In this document: positions 13,401 to 23,336 of the stretch, piece after piece | How positions within the stretch are numbered: position 1 is the stretch's first letter | Layout: each line of letters starts with the position of its first letter | Source: Nymphaea colorata | Taxonomy: Eukaryota > Streptophyta > Magnoliopsida > Nymphaeales > Nymphaeaceae | Direction of reading: 5' to 3' | Length of the DNA stretch: 64,000 bases | NCBI RefSeq assembly: GCF_008831285.2 | Contig: NC_045150.1 | Location: 2,928,001-2,992,000, forward strand | The notes under the pieces: model-generated | What the model was told of the DNA's origin: nothing | The model's input: the letters and a program-made list of their open reading frames with translations, nothing else | Database searches by the model: none | Program-made: the position numbers and the translations under genes

Positions 13401-14897
13401 CTGGTAGGGATCTTCACAACCCTCTTAAGGAGCAGTGCAATGCTTTTCATGCATTATCTAGACATCCATGATGATAAGGTTTCTTCTTGAGAGAAACCTG
13501 CACATATTTAGTTCTATAATTCTATTGTATCCTATTCCTCTCCATGCTGAAAGGAACAAACGTCATGCCCAAACTTATATAACCACCCCTCGCTCCCTCT
13601 TGCTCTCTTTTGCCTACGCCTACTTCCTCTCTATTCACTATGGAGCATTGAATTGAATGAGAGGTGAGGGGTGGGTCAGCCGGTCCCAAAAAGGAACTTT
13701 CTGAATGCATTACTCACACACATAAACGCAATATATATATATATATACCAACAACAAGATTTTACACAAACACATATATTCATTGTTTATCAAAATATAT
13801 CAAAAAAATACAAAAAAATAAGTCTGCTATGTCCAAGCCATATCCTGCATCTGCAGTCAGTGTGTCACGACATGTTAACCTGGGGACAGTGCCTTTCCAG
13901 GACTGTCTGTGGCATAAGTTGTAGGGCTTCCTATTTTAGGGCAATTTTGACTAATTGCTTGATCAAGCTGCAGGCCTATTTTCTGATGAATGAATTTTTT
14001 TGCCCCGCTCAAATTTTCCTTCATTTCGAGGTTGATGTGGGGGAGAGGGAAGAAGGAGCTGTGCATGCTGTGGTCCTGTGATAACCTCAGTCTTTATTGT
14101 TGGTTAAACCTTTGAGCATATGACTTCCATCCTTTACTAGTGGTTTTTGGGTGAATCAACTGTGGTCATGCCCTTTGCAGTTTGTGAACTTTACAAAGAT
14201 AATGTCGGAGAATCATGACATAACCAAGAAAGAAACCGCATTTGCCCTAGCAGCTCTTATGGAAATTCCGTTCCAGTATAAAGCGACTCAGGAGCTCAAT
14301 TGTCTAGGGTATGATTTCTCCTATGCTTTTTAATAATTTGAAATGCTGTTTGTACAAGTTCTAATCTGAAGTGTTAAATTCCCCTCTGCGACTCTGTAGG
14401 CGTCGAAAGGGTAGAGTTCCGGGCCAGTTGCCCCTCCCACCTCCTCCTGGAGTTATCAATCATGACAAGGCAGTCCTTGATAAGGCCGCCCATGCTTATT
14501 CGACCCCCACAAGCTATCAGCCGGCCGCTGCCTCAGCAACTAGTGCTTCGGTTGAGCAGGTATATGCACTTTCATGTTTTATTGACCCTTGTATCTAAGC
14601 ATGCTAAAGTTTCTTTCACTATCTTGTTGTATCGTATCAAAGTATGGTTAATTTTTCGCTGGATATCTAGGTTTGTCCAATCTGTTTAACAAACCCAAAG
14701 GACTTGGCTTTTGGATGTGGGCATCTGGTAATTTAATTGTCATTACTGCTGCTGCTTGCACACTTGTGTGATGCTGAATGCTTACTTTATCAATTGTTCT
14801 CTTCTTTTAGACTTGCAGGGATTGCGGGGAAACATTGTCATTGTGCCCATTGTGCCGGGCACCCATAACGGTGCGCATAAAGTTGTATTCTTCTTGA
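852..14897 (+). CDS. RGLG: RGLG-type RING E3 ubiquitin ligase with copine/vWA domain (5' partial, 10 visible exons)
   Basis: Exons: 852-936, 1053-1193, 1273-1386, 12555-12652, 12735-12814, 12879-12984, 14181-14308, 14400-14559, 14671-14727, 14811-14897. They sum to 1056 nt, one open frame of 351 residues plus TGA, all with GT/AG borders and matching phases. Residues 1 to about 235 are the copine-type von Willebrand A domain, with the MIDAS-like segment GIDFTKSN (residues 18-25) and motifs [24 protein letters not shown] and [11 protein letters not shown] proline-rich linker follows (PLPPPPGV). The C-terminus is a C3HC4 RING: C306, C309, C320, H322, C325, C328, C335, C338, all present. RGLG proteins of this family ubiquitinate substrates in plant hormone and stress signalling and are usually N-myristoylated; that N-terminus is outside the window. 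The third intron carries two copia elements in the same orientation. No stop or frameshift was found, so the gene looks functional if intron 3 is still spliced. The family call is secure; the exact paralogue (RGLG1-5) is not. Confidence 0.93.
1409..1452. repeat. Compound (CT)n(CA)n microsatellite
   Basis: A CT run passes directly into a CA run. It starts about 22 nt after the splice donor of visible exon 3 of the RGLG gene. Confidence 0.9.
2089..2321 (+). repeat. 5' LTR of copia-1
   Basis: 233 bp, starting TG and ending CA, nearly identical to the 3' LTR. The main difference is a shorter, interrupted CT tract near the 3' end. Confidence 0.95.
2322..2333 (+). promoter_or_regulatory. Primer-binding site of copia-1
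   Basis: TGGTATTAGAGC directly abuts the 5' LTR. It matches the usual plant copia initiator-Met tRNA primer site (TGGTATCAGAGC) with one change. Confidence 0.88.
6441..6707. mobile_element. 259-bp AT-rich insertion in copia-1 RNase H with 8-bp target duplication
   Basis: GATGCAGA occurs at 6433-6440 and again at 6700-6707. Counting one copy, the RNase H reading passes straight from TDA to DYAG, a conserved copia motif, so the intervening DNA is a later insertion. The span given covers the insert plus one repeat copy. It contains a perfect 16-bp inverted repeat (6629-6644 and 6648-6663, 3-nt loop) and a repeated 10-mer CGTACCACTG. An 8-bp duplication suits hAT elements, but the ends share only TATG, so the class is uncertain. 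Confidence 0.7.
6755..6852 (+). repeat. 49-bp tandem duplication inside copia-1 RNase H
   Basis: Two identical adjacent 49-bp units starting TGTTTGTGGGAGGAAATC. Because 49 is not divisible by 3, the duplication shifts the frame. Confidence 0.93.
7211..7220 (+). promoter_or_regulatory. Polypurine tract of copia-1
   Basis: TGAGGGGGAG directly precedes the 3' LTR; it is the expected plus-strand priming site. Confidence 0.85.
7221..7469 (+). repeat. 3' LTR of copia-1
   Basis: 249 bp, same ends as the 5' LTR. The extra length comes from an expanded (CT)n tract at about 7389-7425. It is followed by the target duplication AATTG. Confidence 0.95.
7475..7897. other. Residual host intron between the two copia elements
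   Basis: About 420 bp separate the two target duplications. I see no gene, LTR or clear repeat in it; it reads as original intron 3 sequence. Confidence 0.6.
7911..11748 (+). pseudogene. copia-2 gag-pol remnant
   Basis: The gag core keeps a CCHC zinc knuckle ([14 protein letters not shown], about 8391-8432). No DSGA protease motif was seen, and a frameshift lies near 8570. Integrase covers about 8940-9650, with the zinc-binding region and catalytic segments near 9150, 9335 and 9440 ([12 protein letters not shown]). Reverse transcriptase covers about 10240-11130 and contains several stops. Its active-site box reads YVDG instead of YVDD (10758-10769), so the second catalytic aspartate is lost. 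RNase H runs to 11748 and ends in a glycine-rich stretch over the purine tract. The copy is dead. Confidence 0.92.
11743..11981 (+). repeat. 3' LTR of copia-2
   Basis: 239 bp, starts TGTTAAGATTG and ends ATCTTACA, preceded by the purine tract GAGGGGGGC. Its first 16 bp are the only part surviving in the 5' LTR. Confidence 0.9.
12262..12375. repeat. Small MITE remnant in intron 3
   Basis: About 114 bp bounded by CAGTGGAGCTGG and the near-complement CCGGCTCTGCCACT. These ends match the GGAGCCA/TGGCTCTGCC family that recurs near 1870, 21700, 25950, 57440, 58630, 59290 and 60430. Confidence 0.5.
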
Positions 14898-15634
14898 TAT
14901 CATCCTTGTATAAATCCATTTTTCTAGCCAAGAAATTCAATTTTTTTTTTTTTAACTGGTTCCTGAAGAGTTGTTGGTGTAAATGCCTTGTATAAAATTT
15001 GTTCCTTCAAAACTTGTTTACTGAGGGAGAAAATGTACCTGTATGCTTGTGATTTGTGTGTGAAAAAATTCAATGCAATTTTTGCTCTGAAGTTATTCAT
15101 ATTCAGCAATCTTTCCATCCTTTGCGTTGTGGTAGTCACCGAGGCTAGTTGCCTACTTGGGCTTGGGAACATGGACCTTTGATTCGCGTGATGGCTAAAT
15201 CTCTGCTTGGGCAATGATAAGGAAAAGTAGTGCCAGATCAAGTCTGCGTAAAGAGGCTTTTGCATGAAGAAATGAAACCTCCTCCCTCTTTCTCTCATTG
15301 ATGTAAAGATAATTTGGTCTCTCTCTCTCCCTCACATGTAGGTCATGTAGAAGTTCAGCATATGCATTCTTGGATTTCCTCCTGTTTTTCTTTTTGTGAA
15401 TCCGAATCCGTACCTAAGATGTTTAAATTCTTCAAATCTGACCATGGTTCGTAGTTCGTAGTTCGTAGTCCAGAAGAAGAGTACGGATTTTTACAGGCTT
15501 ATCAGTCCTAAATGTAACGGCCTCGTGGGCTGAGGATATGAATTTGGGATTGCTGTCTTTCATTTTTATATTGTGAATTCGTCCGAAACTTACTCCTCTA
15601 TGTTTAAATTACTCATATCAGAGCGGCCAAACCC

Positions 15635-15635
15635 C

Positions 15636-15726
<91 letters not shown>
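15635..15726. repeat. Palindromic (CT)n(TA)n(GA)n microsatellite
   Basis: A CT run, a TA run and a GA run follow without interruption, so the whole tract is self-complementary and could extrude as a hairpin of about 45 bp. Confidence 0.92.
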
Positions 15727-15728
<2 letters not shown>

Positions 15729-17087
15729 CCTTGCACGATTTCACATTATGGGGACGGAGATCTCTTGTTTTTCTTCCGAGATGGAAGCTATTGATACAAA
15801 ATGAAGACCAAGGGCTAACAAAACGAGTTCTTCATTTTTGTCTACTTAGCAATGACCTAAACATCCGGCGGGGTGTTGGATTGGAAGTCTTTCATTTTAC
15901 TTCTCGTATTCCATTGAGTCTCTTTATACTGAAAAAGAAAGGGGTGGCGTCCGATGATGGCGATATGCTTGATGCTGTTCTTGTTAGAAAGATGATCAGA
16001 AAACTTGTTCCAAAATAATTGAAGCTGACTTTCGCTAGTATCAAGTGGTCCATGCAGCCGACACTGTCAAACGTGTTCTTTAGGATGGGTTTTCACTTTT
16101 TGACTTCTGGGCCCTTTCTGGCGGTCATTCCAGCCTTCTGATGACTGAGTTTAGTTGCCAACCCATGTGCTCCTAAGAAGTAGACAAAACGTTAGTCTAT
16201 TAAAAGAGAGACGGAGAGCAATTATTTGCTACTGGTTTGAATGGGTTGACAAACTGGGGACTCGTTAGGGACAAAAAGAGTCTCTCTCCAGTACATGGGG
16301 ATAAGCTTTGACTGCTGAAGTTGCCGATCTTTGGATCCATTATGGCTCTACTTTTAGCAGTATCTGGTCTAAAATAGTGGAACATTTACTGCTCTTGGTT
16401 TGTCCCATCTCCTGGTCTCTCTTCGGATCATGAATCATGGAACCTATATTTTACAGAAATGCATGAGATCAATTGATTTTCAGTAGATCAGGGTTTTTTT
16501 TTTTTTGTAGGAATTTTTGGAGCAATCCCAGAAATGATTCCAGGAAATTTTGCTGTAATATGCATAAACTGATGCAATTTGCAGTGGAAACCTCGGAGGT
16601 GCACTGATGCAGAAACTTTGGCGCTTGTTACCTTGCCTGTCCATTTTTCTGTGATCTTAAAAGACATTAAAAACTATGGGCTTGACTCAAGAAAGACAAG
16701 ATGGTTGTTACAAACTCTAGCATAAAATAGTCGTCAGAAGCTTGCTTCATTGATCAGTTCAAACAAATGAATAGATTAATTTACTAGATGTGTGCTCAGA
16801 CCAAGTTGCATTTACTTATTCTGTGTTAGGTTTGGGAAGCGTGGGATGGAAAACATTGTGCGGTTAGCAGTTACAGCTGAATAGGATTTTTTTGACCTGC
16901 TTTGGGTGATTAAAAGCTTTTGGAACCATAGTTACCAACAAATGGAAAAGGGTTTAGGAGGCGATCTATGTGAAGCAAAAGCAGGCAAATCCAAAGTTGG
17001 GAAACAAATTTTTGAAAAAGATGCTAGTTTGCACTATGTAACAATCATCTTGTTAGAAATAACTACGGTGTCAGAAATATCGTTGCT

Positions 17088-17285
17088 CTAACCAACTTAA
17101 TGAATGATTATAAACAACAAGGAGAAAAAACAAAGGGAGATCTCTTACTGTCAACTATGTAACAGACTAAATGAATGATGAAAAACACAGGATGATTTTT
17201 TACTGTCAACTACCTAACCAACTTAATGGAAGATGACAAACACCAAGGAGAAAAGCAGTGGAAAAACTATTACTGTCAACTATCT
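17088..17285. repeat. Three diverged tandem units upstream of the small gene
   Basis: Three units of roughly 55-70 bp each contain ACTNAATG(A/G)A, a purine-rich middle and end in TACTGTCAACTA. They are imperfect but clearly related and lie about 360 bp upstream of the small ORF. Confidence 0.65.
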
Positions 17286-17361
17286 GTTAAATGGTGCAAG
17301 TGGGCCTTGGTAATACCAAGACAAATCATAATCGACCCATGTCAAGCAATCAATGGACAGT

Positions 17362-17367
17362 CACGTG
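17362..17367. promoter_or_regulatory. G-box (CACGTG) upstream of the small gene
   Basis: A perfect CACGTG palindrome about 280 bp upstream of the ATG at 17646. G-boxes bind bZIP and bHLH factors in plants and often mark stress or light response. A six-base motif can occur by chance. Confidence 0.4.
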
Positions 17368-17528
17368 CCCTAAAAACTCCTGTTGTCAAACTTTGAAGAA
17401 AAGATGAACACTTGTCCGGGTCCTATTTCCGTAAAATAGGCTTGTGTTTTCTACAATCTTAAGGGGCCCTACATGGATCCATTCAAAGACTTGGCATAGA
17501 AGCAAAGAATTTCTCTCTCTACACTGCC

Positions 17529-17535
17529 TTTAAAT
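17529..17535 (+). promoter_or_regulatory. TATA-like element of the small gene
   Basis: TTTAAAT in CCTTTAAATTGC, about 115 bp upstream of the ATG, followed by a CT/AC-rich leader typical of plant 5' untranslated regions. Confidence 0.4.
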
Positions 17536-17645
17536 TGCACACACCACTTTTCTTTACTTCCTACTGCCACTGTTTCTCAAACTGAAAGCTCTTCGCCTAG
17601 CCTACCATCGAACCATTCGCCATCAGATAGTGCAGAGTAAACAAC

Positions 17646-17852
17646 ATGGACAGAACACAGTTTGCAAAAAGAGGTTCAGGAGCTGCCGTGAAGCCATTGC
17701 CACCAAAGAGGGGACAGGTGAAGGTAGCAATCTGGAACAAATTCAAGGAAGCTGTTTCCAACAAAGCCAGCCATGATGAGAAGGTTTCAGCGCAGAGTTC
17801 CAAATCACCATTCAAAGCATGTAAGGTTTCAGCTGCTGGAGATGGAAAATGA
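17646..17852 (+). CDS. Small basic protein of unknown function (68 aa)
   Basis: The ATG sits in a good plant context (AACAACATGG) with a CT-rich leader, a TATA-like element and a G-box upstream. The 68-residue product is lysine/serine-rich and hydrophilic, with no signal peptide or membrane segment. The core is LPPKRGQVKVAIW followed by a short amphipathic stretch (NKFKEAVSN). From memory, small plant proteins with a PPKRGQIK-like motif exist and are uncharacterised; I could not check this. It is unspliced. No transposon ends flank it, and codon use is ordinary. It could still be a chance ORF, but the promoter-like context makes a real gene more likely than for any other short ORF here. Confidence 0.5.
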   Translation: MDRTQFAKRGSGAAVKPLPPKRGQVKVAIWNKFKEAVSNKASHDEKVSAQSSKSPFKACKVSAAGDGK

Positions 17853-18463
17853 AGAAGGGAGCAGCACTCAAAATTTTAGTTAGACATTCTTTTCTGTAAA
17901 CTCAGTCTTCCTCTCTGCTCTCTTGTAAGTATGAAAGTTCTGGTAGCAAACCCACCTACGAATATATGCAACTCGTCTCTCACAAACTTCTCTTGTAAGT
18001 TCCTGCAAAAAGGTAGTCATACTATTTTTTGTATAAGGAAATGGAATGGATCAGCAGTCTGTGTCAAGTATTTCAGAAACCAGTGCCCTCCTTTTTCCTT
18101 TTCTTTAAAATCATTAACATGAAAAATTGCACCATGATCAAAGGCCTGCTGGCATGGGCAAGTAGTATTCTGTCCAGACTGTGACATTTCCTTCAAACTA
18201 TGTTGCTCATCAAGCACTTGACAATGAAATAGCTCAAGTTTTGTGGGACAAGATGCGTGTTCATTAATCAAATGATTCCTAATGATATACAAATCTGTGC
18301 CCAGGTGTCGGTCTGATCCTACGAACGCTAAGATCCATGGGCCCTAACTTCGATATTTTAGAAAGAAGAGATCACCATATAGTGTTGTATGCATCACATT
18401 ATGTTTCTTGGAACACTACGCATAAGAACATATGTTCAAATACCTCTCTCTCTCTTTCTCTCT

Positions 18464-18530
<67 letters not shown>

Positions 18531-19244
18531 AACATGTCTGGTGCACTGCCACATTGGTAAAAAGTGGTGTACTGTTTGATTCCATCATTCAACCTAGCTG
18601 CCTCTTGAGACAGATGAATCATGATAACCTTTTAGATGAGATTTGGGGTGCCCTTTCCTTTTATGGTCTCTTTCTCAATTTAAAGTATCCAGCAGTCCTC
18701 CTTTTAGGAAAGAAAAAGTAATAATTCACGGTGGAACTCAAAGTTTCATTGTGATTCAAATAAAACTGTCCTGCAAAATTTAGCAAATAAACTGTCACCG
18801 TTAGATCTGATGATAGATCACAACTCATTACTAGCACAAAGTAAATTTGAGGGTTATTGGTGCTAAGTATGAATTGGCCTATCAACTTGATTCACAGAAG
18901 CACAGCCTATAAGTTACTGCAGGTAATGATAACAATAAAAATGCAAAGTCATCATCTGTTTAACTGGAGATAATATCTCTTAAGAAAAAAGTCAGAGATT
19001 TGATGAAGTTGAGAAGAGGGTTAAAAGAGTTTTGAATATAACCTGTGACTCAGTAAAAACAATGTGATATGAAAATGTAAACAAAGTATGTCATAATCTG
19101 AATGTATCTAAGTTGTACCCTTATCATATGGCGTAATTTAAATAAAAGTTAATTGGGACTCTGACCTTGCTAGTTGAATTTGAGAAAGAGCTGCATGGAA
19201 AGGTTTGAGGCTCGTTATGAGTGTTGTTTGGTGCTCTGTTTCAG
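17853..19244. other. Intergenic, no recognisable gene
   Basis: AT-rich sequence with one compound microsatellite (listed separately). No transposon ends or conserved domains were seen. Confidence 0.55.
18443..18530. repeat. Compound (CT)n(TA)n(TG)n microsatellite
   Basis: CT/TC repeats, then about 16 TA units, then about 18 TG units. Long low-complexity frames across it on both strands are artefacts of the repeat. Confidence 0.92.
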
Positions 19245-19400
19245 ATTTATTGTGGTATTGCCTTCTCTTCTTCGTCGAAGCCATCAGCTTACGAAGTCGG
19301 TGGCAAGACAGTCCACTTCAAAGAGGATCTGTGTTACGAAACCTATGTTCGCCGTTCTACTCTTCAGGATTATAAAAAGGTCCTAAAGAATGCTCCGTAA
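19245..19400 (+). CDS. Possible terminal exon or gene fragment, unidentified
   Basis: A good acceptor (CTCTGTTTCAG) is followed by 51 open codons and TAA. The predicted peptide is compositionally protein-like (for example VGGKTVHFKEDLCYETYVRR) and stands out from the surrounding AT-rich DNA by its balanced base use. I recognise no family and found no upstream exon. It may be the last exon of a small gene or a captured or relict fragment. Confidence 0.25.
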   Translation: MYCGIAFSSSSKPSAYEVGGKTVHFKEDLCYETYVRRSTLQDYKKVLKNAP

Positions 19401-19820
19401 ACCCTAAAGGTGAGGGACACAGAAAAGGCCATGGCCTCTCTTGTTGGAGCGATGGAAAAATAACCGCTAATCCTGAGAAAAAAAAAAACTTTAATTCTTA
19501 TTTTAACAAATTCTCCTCCTACCGACCATATCCAGTATAATCCCTCATTAATTTTGTTTCTATTAAACTTGATAGAAGCAACTACTAACCTTAGGAATCT
19601 CATTTGGAGTCGGTTAAGATCAGTAAAAAATCTGTTCAAATCTGTGGACAAGTCATATCCATCACTGCGTAAATTAAGGAAGGAGAAAAATGTAGTTAGT
19701 TTTAGATCATAAATTTAAAACTTAAAAAAGTTTGTATCAGCTGGTGGGCCAGAGTGTCGTGTTGATGACGTGTATTCAGTTCGACACTGATGGGTATTGC
19801 TGGACTGCAAATTGTAGCAT

Positions 19821-20038
19821 ATACGACACTCGAGGGTGTACCGAAGGACCACTGAGGTCCCAAAGCAACCTTGGGGCTGGAAAGTAGGTGGCTTGGCCTC
19901 TCTTAAGCTGCCAAAGCCATCAAAGCAATATACAACACTCAAGGGTGTACCATGACCACTGAGGTCCCGAAGCAACCCTGGACCTTGGGAGAGGCGGCTC
20001 AGCCTCTCGTAGACTGCCAAAGCCATCAAAACAAGACA
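19821..20038. repeat. Tandem 109-bp repeat, two diverged copies
   Basis: Two adjacent copies start ATACGACACT and ATACAACACT with a period of 109 bp. Shared segments include GGGTGTACC, GACCACTGAGGTCCC and CTGCCAAAGCCATCAAA. The repeat is GC-richer than its surroundings. No coding frame is conserved. Confidence 0.75.
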
Positions 20039-20099
20039 AACTGCCAAACTTCTTGTCCTTGAAGGAAATTTTAAGAATGAAGGAATCATTTTTTAATCA

Positions 20100-21017
20100 G
20101 GACTATAACATCAACAACAAAGAAGAAGCAACTGAAGTCGGTTCAAGTCAGACTAGTAATGTGGAGTCATTGTCAGCAAATAACCCTAACGATGTTGGTG
20201 AAGATAGTGAATCAAAATGAGACTGACCCAACCAACCTAGGGTCTTCAGAACTTGATCATCGCATGCATGGTACAGTGAAGTCTGGCTATTTTCAGTTTC
20301 TGAACACTTATTTTTTTCCTCTGTCATCAAGTCTATCTAGAAATGATAAATAACCAAGTAGTAGCTTACAGGAAGCCCCAAGAGTTTTAAGTGGATCAAC
20401 ACAATGAAGAAAGAACTAAATTGCCTTTTCAAAAATCAAAAACAGACCTCAACCCACCAAACAAAACTCAAAAGTTGTTCACCATTAAAATGAGTTTTCT
20501 ATATAAAAGAAAAACCCATACATGGTTTCTTTGCCAGATATAAAGGAAGGTCGGTTGCTAAATGCTTCCGTCAATAAAAAGGGTGGATCTTTTTTGAAAA
20601 GTTACTGCGGCTTATCTACTTGAGCTGGTGAAGTCTAGAGGTTAGTCTTTATGCTGATGGAGTGCACAGTTGCTCTCATTAATTAATCATATGGTGGATG
20701 AACAGGGCAGTTTAAGGCTACATGGGGAATTGGTGTGGGAACTGCTTATTCCCTATCAATTGTTTTCACAAGGCATTGCCAAGGTTTTTGATGTAGTTGG
20801 TCTCTAGGTGTATTGTAAGGAGAAGAGACCTAAGGGTGTGTTTGATAGGAATGGAATTGAGATCCTCAGGATTTGAGAACCGTGGATTCAAAATTTAATA
20901 ATCCTCCAATCTAATCCTAAGCCTGAACGAAACTCTAGATGTACTCCAATTACGTCAGATTTAGTAAGCTAGTTCAAAGCGATTCTAAATTGTTTTGGAG
21001 GGTTGATAACATGAACA
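20100..21017. other. Gene-poor stretch with possible Tourist-like end
   Basis: No gene was recognised. TAAGGGTGTGTTTGAT at about 20830 resembles a PIF/Tourist-type terminus. A possible partner (CCAAATGGCCCCTTAA) lies near 21490, which would make the foldback at 21.0-21.3 kb internal to it. The pairing is weak. Confidence 0.3.
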
Positions 21018-21118
21018 CTACCTTCTTTCAGTGGCTGAGCAACATGATGACTGTCCACACCACCCTCCTAATTTTTTTTAAGAGACATCTTTAAACATTT
21101 ACACACACACACACACAC

Positions 21119-21210
<92 letters not shown>

Positions 21211-21288
21211 ATAAAGATGTCTCTTAAAAAAAAATTAAGAGAGTGGTGTGGACAGTTATCATGTTGCTCAGCCACTGAAAGAAGGTAA
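21018..21288. repeat. Foldback element with (TA)n core
   Basis: The arms 21018-21092 and 21213-21288 are near-perfect reverse complements of about 75 bp (CCTTCTTTCAGTGGCTGAGC on the left, its complement on the right). Between them lies (AC)n followed by about 43 TA units. Just outside the right arm a (TG)n then TA/AC tract mirrors the left inner (AC)n. It is probably a MITE whose centre expanded as a microsatellite. Confidence 0.85.
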
Positions 21289-21299
21289 TGTGTGTGTGT

Positions 21300-22740
21300 G
21301 TGTGTCTGTATATATATATATTTATATATATGTACACACACACACACAAGTGCCCCACCAGATTTGAATATTTCTAATAGAATGCTCCTCCAGGCCCTGC
21401 CATTGCCTTCTTTGGAACATATAATCATAGAACACCATGTTCCATGCAGTATAGGAACACTTGTACCAAAAAATGCAGTGTTTTTATTACCAAATGGCCC
21501 CTTAAGTTTTAAAATGAAAAGAACTTTTAACTAGAGTAACACAGCATCTCCAGTATTATAAAACTCTGAAACTAGGGCTCATTGAATCATAAGAACTTTT
21601 ACTCAAGCAAGCACGGACAACTCTGCATAAAAGAGACCCAAGATGGAGTTTAAGATTGTGACCACTTTGTGTACTTATTGAGGCCCTTTGTAGTTATACT
21701 TAAGGCAGAGCTAGAAATTTTTCATCGTTGGAACTGAACTATAGTTTCAAATTTCAACAAGAGCTAAAATATAAAATTTTCAAATTTTATATAGATTTAA
21801 TTAAAATTTATCATTCTGAATCTGATTTTTTTTTTAAAAAATCCAAAGGGGGACCATGGCCCCTGCCAATGCTTTGGGTCAAATGACCAAACATTATTGA
21901 ATAGCAAAAAGAAAAAGATGACACCTCCTTGTAAGGACAAAGAAGAAAAAACTTAATTCGCCCAAGACAAAAAGAAGAAAAGCCCCTCCACAGCCACATA
22001 GCAGCCATGTGAAGGGTCCAACGTTGAAGATAGTGGCAGATTCCGAGCATGAACTGCCTATTGTTGGATGGACATTAAGAATATTTCATTTTCGCCCAAC
22101 AAGAGAGCCAAGGCCCTAACCTTTCTCTTCATTCCTCCAAGATACCAGATCTGTTTTGGTGTTTTTCAATGATATCTTCGCTATATTTCAACTTTGATAC
22201 TAGTGCCAACTTTTGAAGCACAAAAAGTTGAGTCCCAAAAACTGAAACTGTAGACTAGCTAATTGCCAATCCCTACTCTATCCAATGTACCAACCTCTCA
22301 AGAATAAACATGAACTACACTAGCTTTACTTGACTTTAGTGCTTGATTACCGTGGTGTTTCCTTCCATGTATAAGATTAATTACCAAGGGCCAGCAAAAC
22401 GATGTTCTGCTATACAAACAGAATTCTTTTGCTGTTGGTGCAGTTAATTCACCTTCGTTATTGTGTGAAGTTTGTGAGTCTAATGGATTTCGGAAGCAGA
22501 TAGGGCTCAAAACTCATAAAGGTGATGCTCTTTCGTTTTCACAATAAGGTTCATAATGAATAATTGGAGAATTTTTTTGCTAAATTACGGCAAAACTCAT
22601 CTTAGTTCAAGCATTTTATGGTTTGTTGATCCCCAAACTCAGCCCAATAATTGGTTGCAAACACGTTTTCATCTTGAACCAATTATTGGTTGCTGACCAA
22701 ATATATCAATATCTTCCCCACCTAGAGTCAAGCTTGATGT
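21300..22740. other. Intergenic, transposon debris
   Basis: No gene was recognised. A GGCAGAGCTAGAAATTTTTC segment near 21703 is the end of the GGAGCCA-type MITE family. The rest is AT-rich unique-looking DNA. Confidence 0.45.
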
Positions 22741-22744
22741 GGAC

Positions 22745-23105
22745 AGATGTTGACTTGATTAGGCTTGGGCATCAGGTCTGGGTACCTAATGGGTACTTAG
22801 TATTCGGGTTGATCGGGTCCGAAAAAAATCTGCTCAGGCTTGGGTTGGTCTGATGAGGCTCGATTTGGTTTGATTTATTTTTTTAAAATTATGTTTATTT
22901 AATAATAATATATATTTTATTATTAAAAATATATTTAAAATTTAAAATTTTTTATTTTTATTTTAATCAGACTGAGTTTGGACTCAGATGTTGGGTACCA
23001 GGCCAAGCCCTGACTCAATTTTTGAGTATCAGGTCTACTTGGACCCGACTCTTATCGGGCTGGGCCGAACCGGTCTTATGCTCAGACCTTGGCTTGACCC
23101 GATCC
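22745..23105. repeat. Degenerate GGGCATC/GGGTACC-type plant repeat
   Basis: Starts TAGGCTTGGGCATCAGGTC, has an A/T-only middle, and ends in a GC-rich part with CGGGCTGGGCCGAACCGG. Layout and composition match the better preserved element at 37492-37730, so both probably belong to one family. Confidence 0.5.
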
Positions 23106-23285
23106 TCACCTCTTGGTGATGGACTCCCTCTTTTTTTCTTTTTTCAGTATTTCAGTATTCCTGGTCAGGCCGACGCGTCCCCAGAGCAGCAGGACCTCCC
23201 TTGCCTCATTTTTTTTAATTAATGTCAAAAAAAAAAAAAAACAGGGAGGCTGTAGTCACAGTGGAAGGCCGCAGCAGCCTACCGG

Positions 23286-23336
23286 CAACAATGGGGGAGG
23301 TGACGTCCTCCTCAATGGGGGAGGTGACGTCCTCTG
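23286..23336. repeat. 24-bp GC-rich tandem duplication with TGACGTC motifs
   Basis: Two adjacent copies of a unit containing AATGGGGGAGGTGACGTCCTC. Each carries a TGACGTC (CRE/as-1-like) core. It lies in a small GC-rich island directly after a poly(A) run at 23227. Confidence 0.75.

Larger units (their letters stand above)
14898..17340. other. Intergenic region downstream of RGLG
   Basis: This holds the RGLG 3' untranslated region and then AT-rich DNA without a recognisable gene. The only open frames are short and show no domain or codon pattern. It contains a compound palindromic microsatellite and a diverged tandem repeat, listed separately. Confidence 0.6.

Noticed and set aside
14371-14598. 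75-codon ORF ending CFIDPCI
   Set aside because: It is RGLG exon 8 read through the flanking introns; the spliced frame explains it better.
14924-15298. Minus-strand ORF of 124 codons behind RGLG
   Set aside because: Lies over the RGLG 3' region and shows no domain or plausible promoter.
18389-18721. Open frames of 60-110 codons across the TA/TG microsatellite on both strands
   Set aside because: Products are runs of Tyr-Ile and Val-Cys from dinucleotide repeats; no gene signal outside the repeat. The same applies to 21099-21534.
20829-21505. Possible large Tourist-like element around the 21-kb foldback
   Set aside because: The two ends match only in part and the flanking trinucleotides (TAA and TTA) are not a direct repeat.
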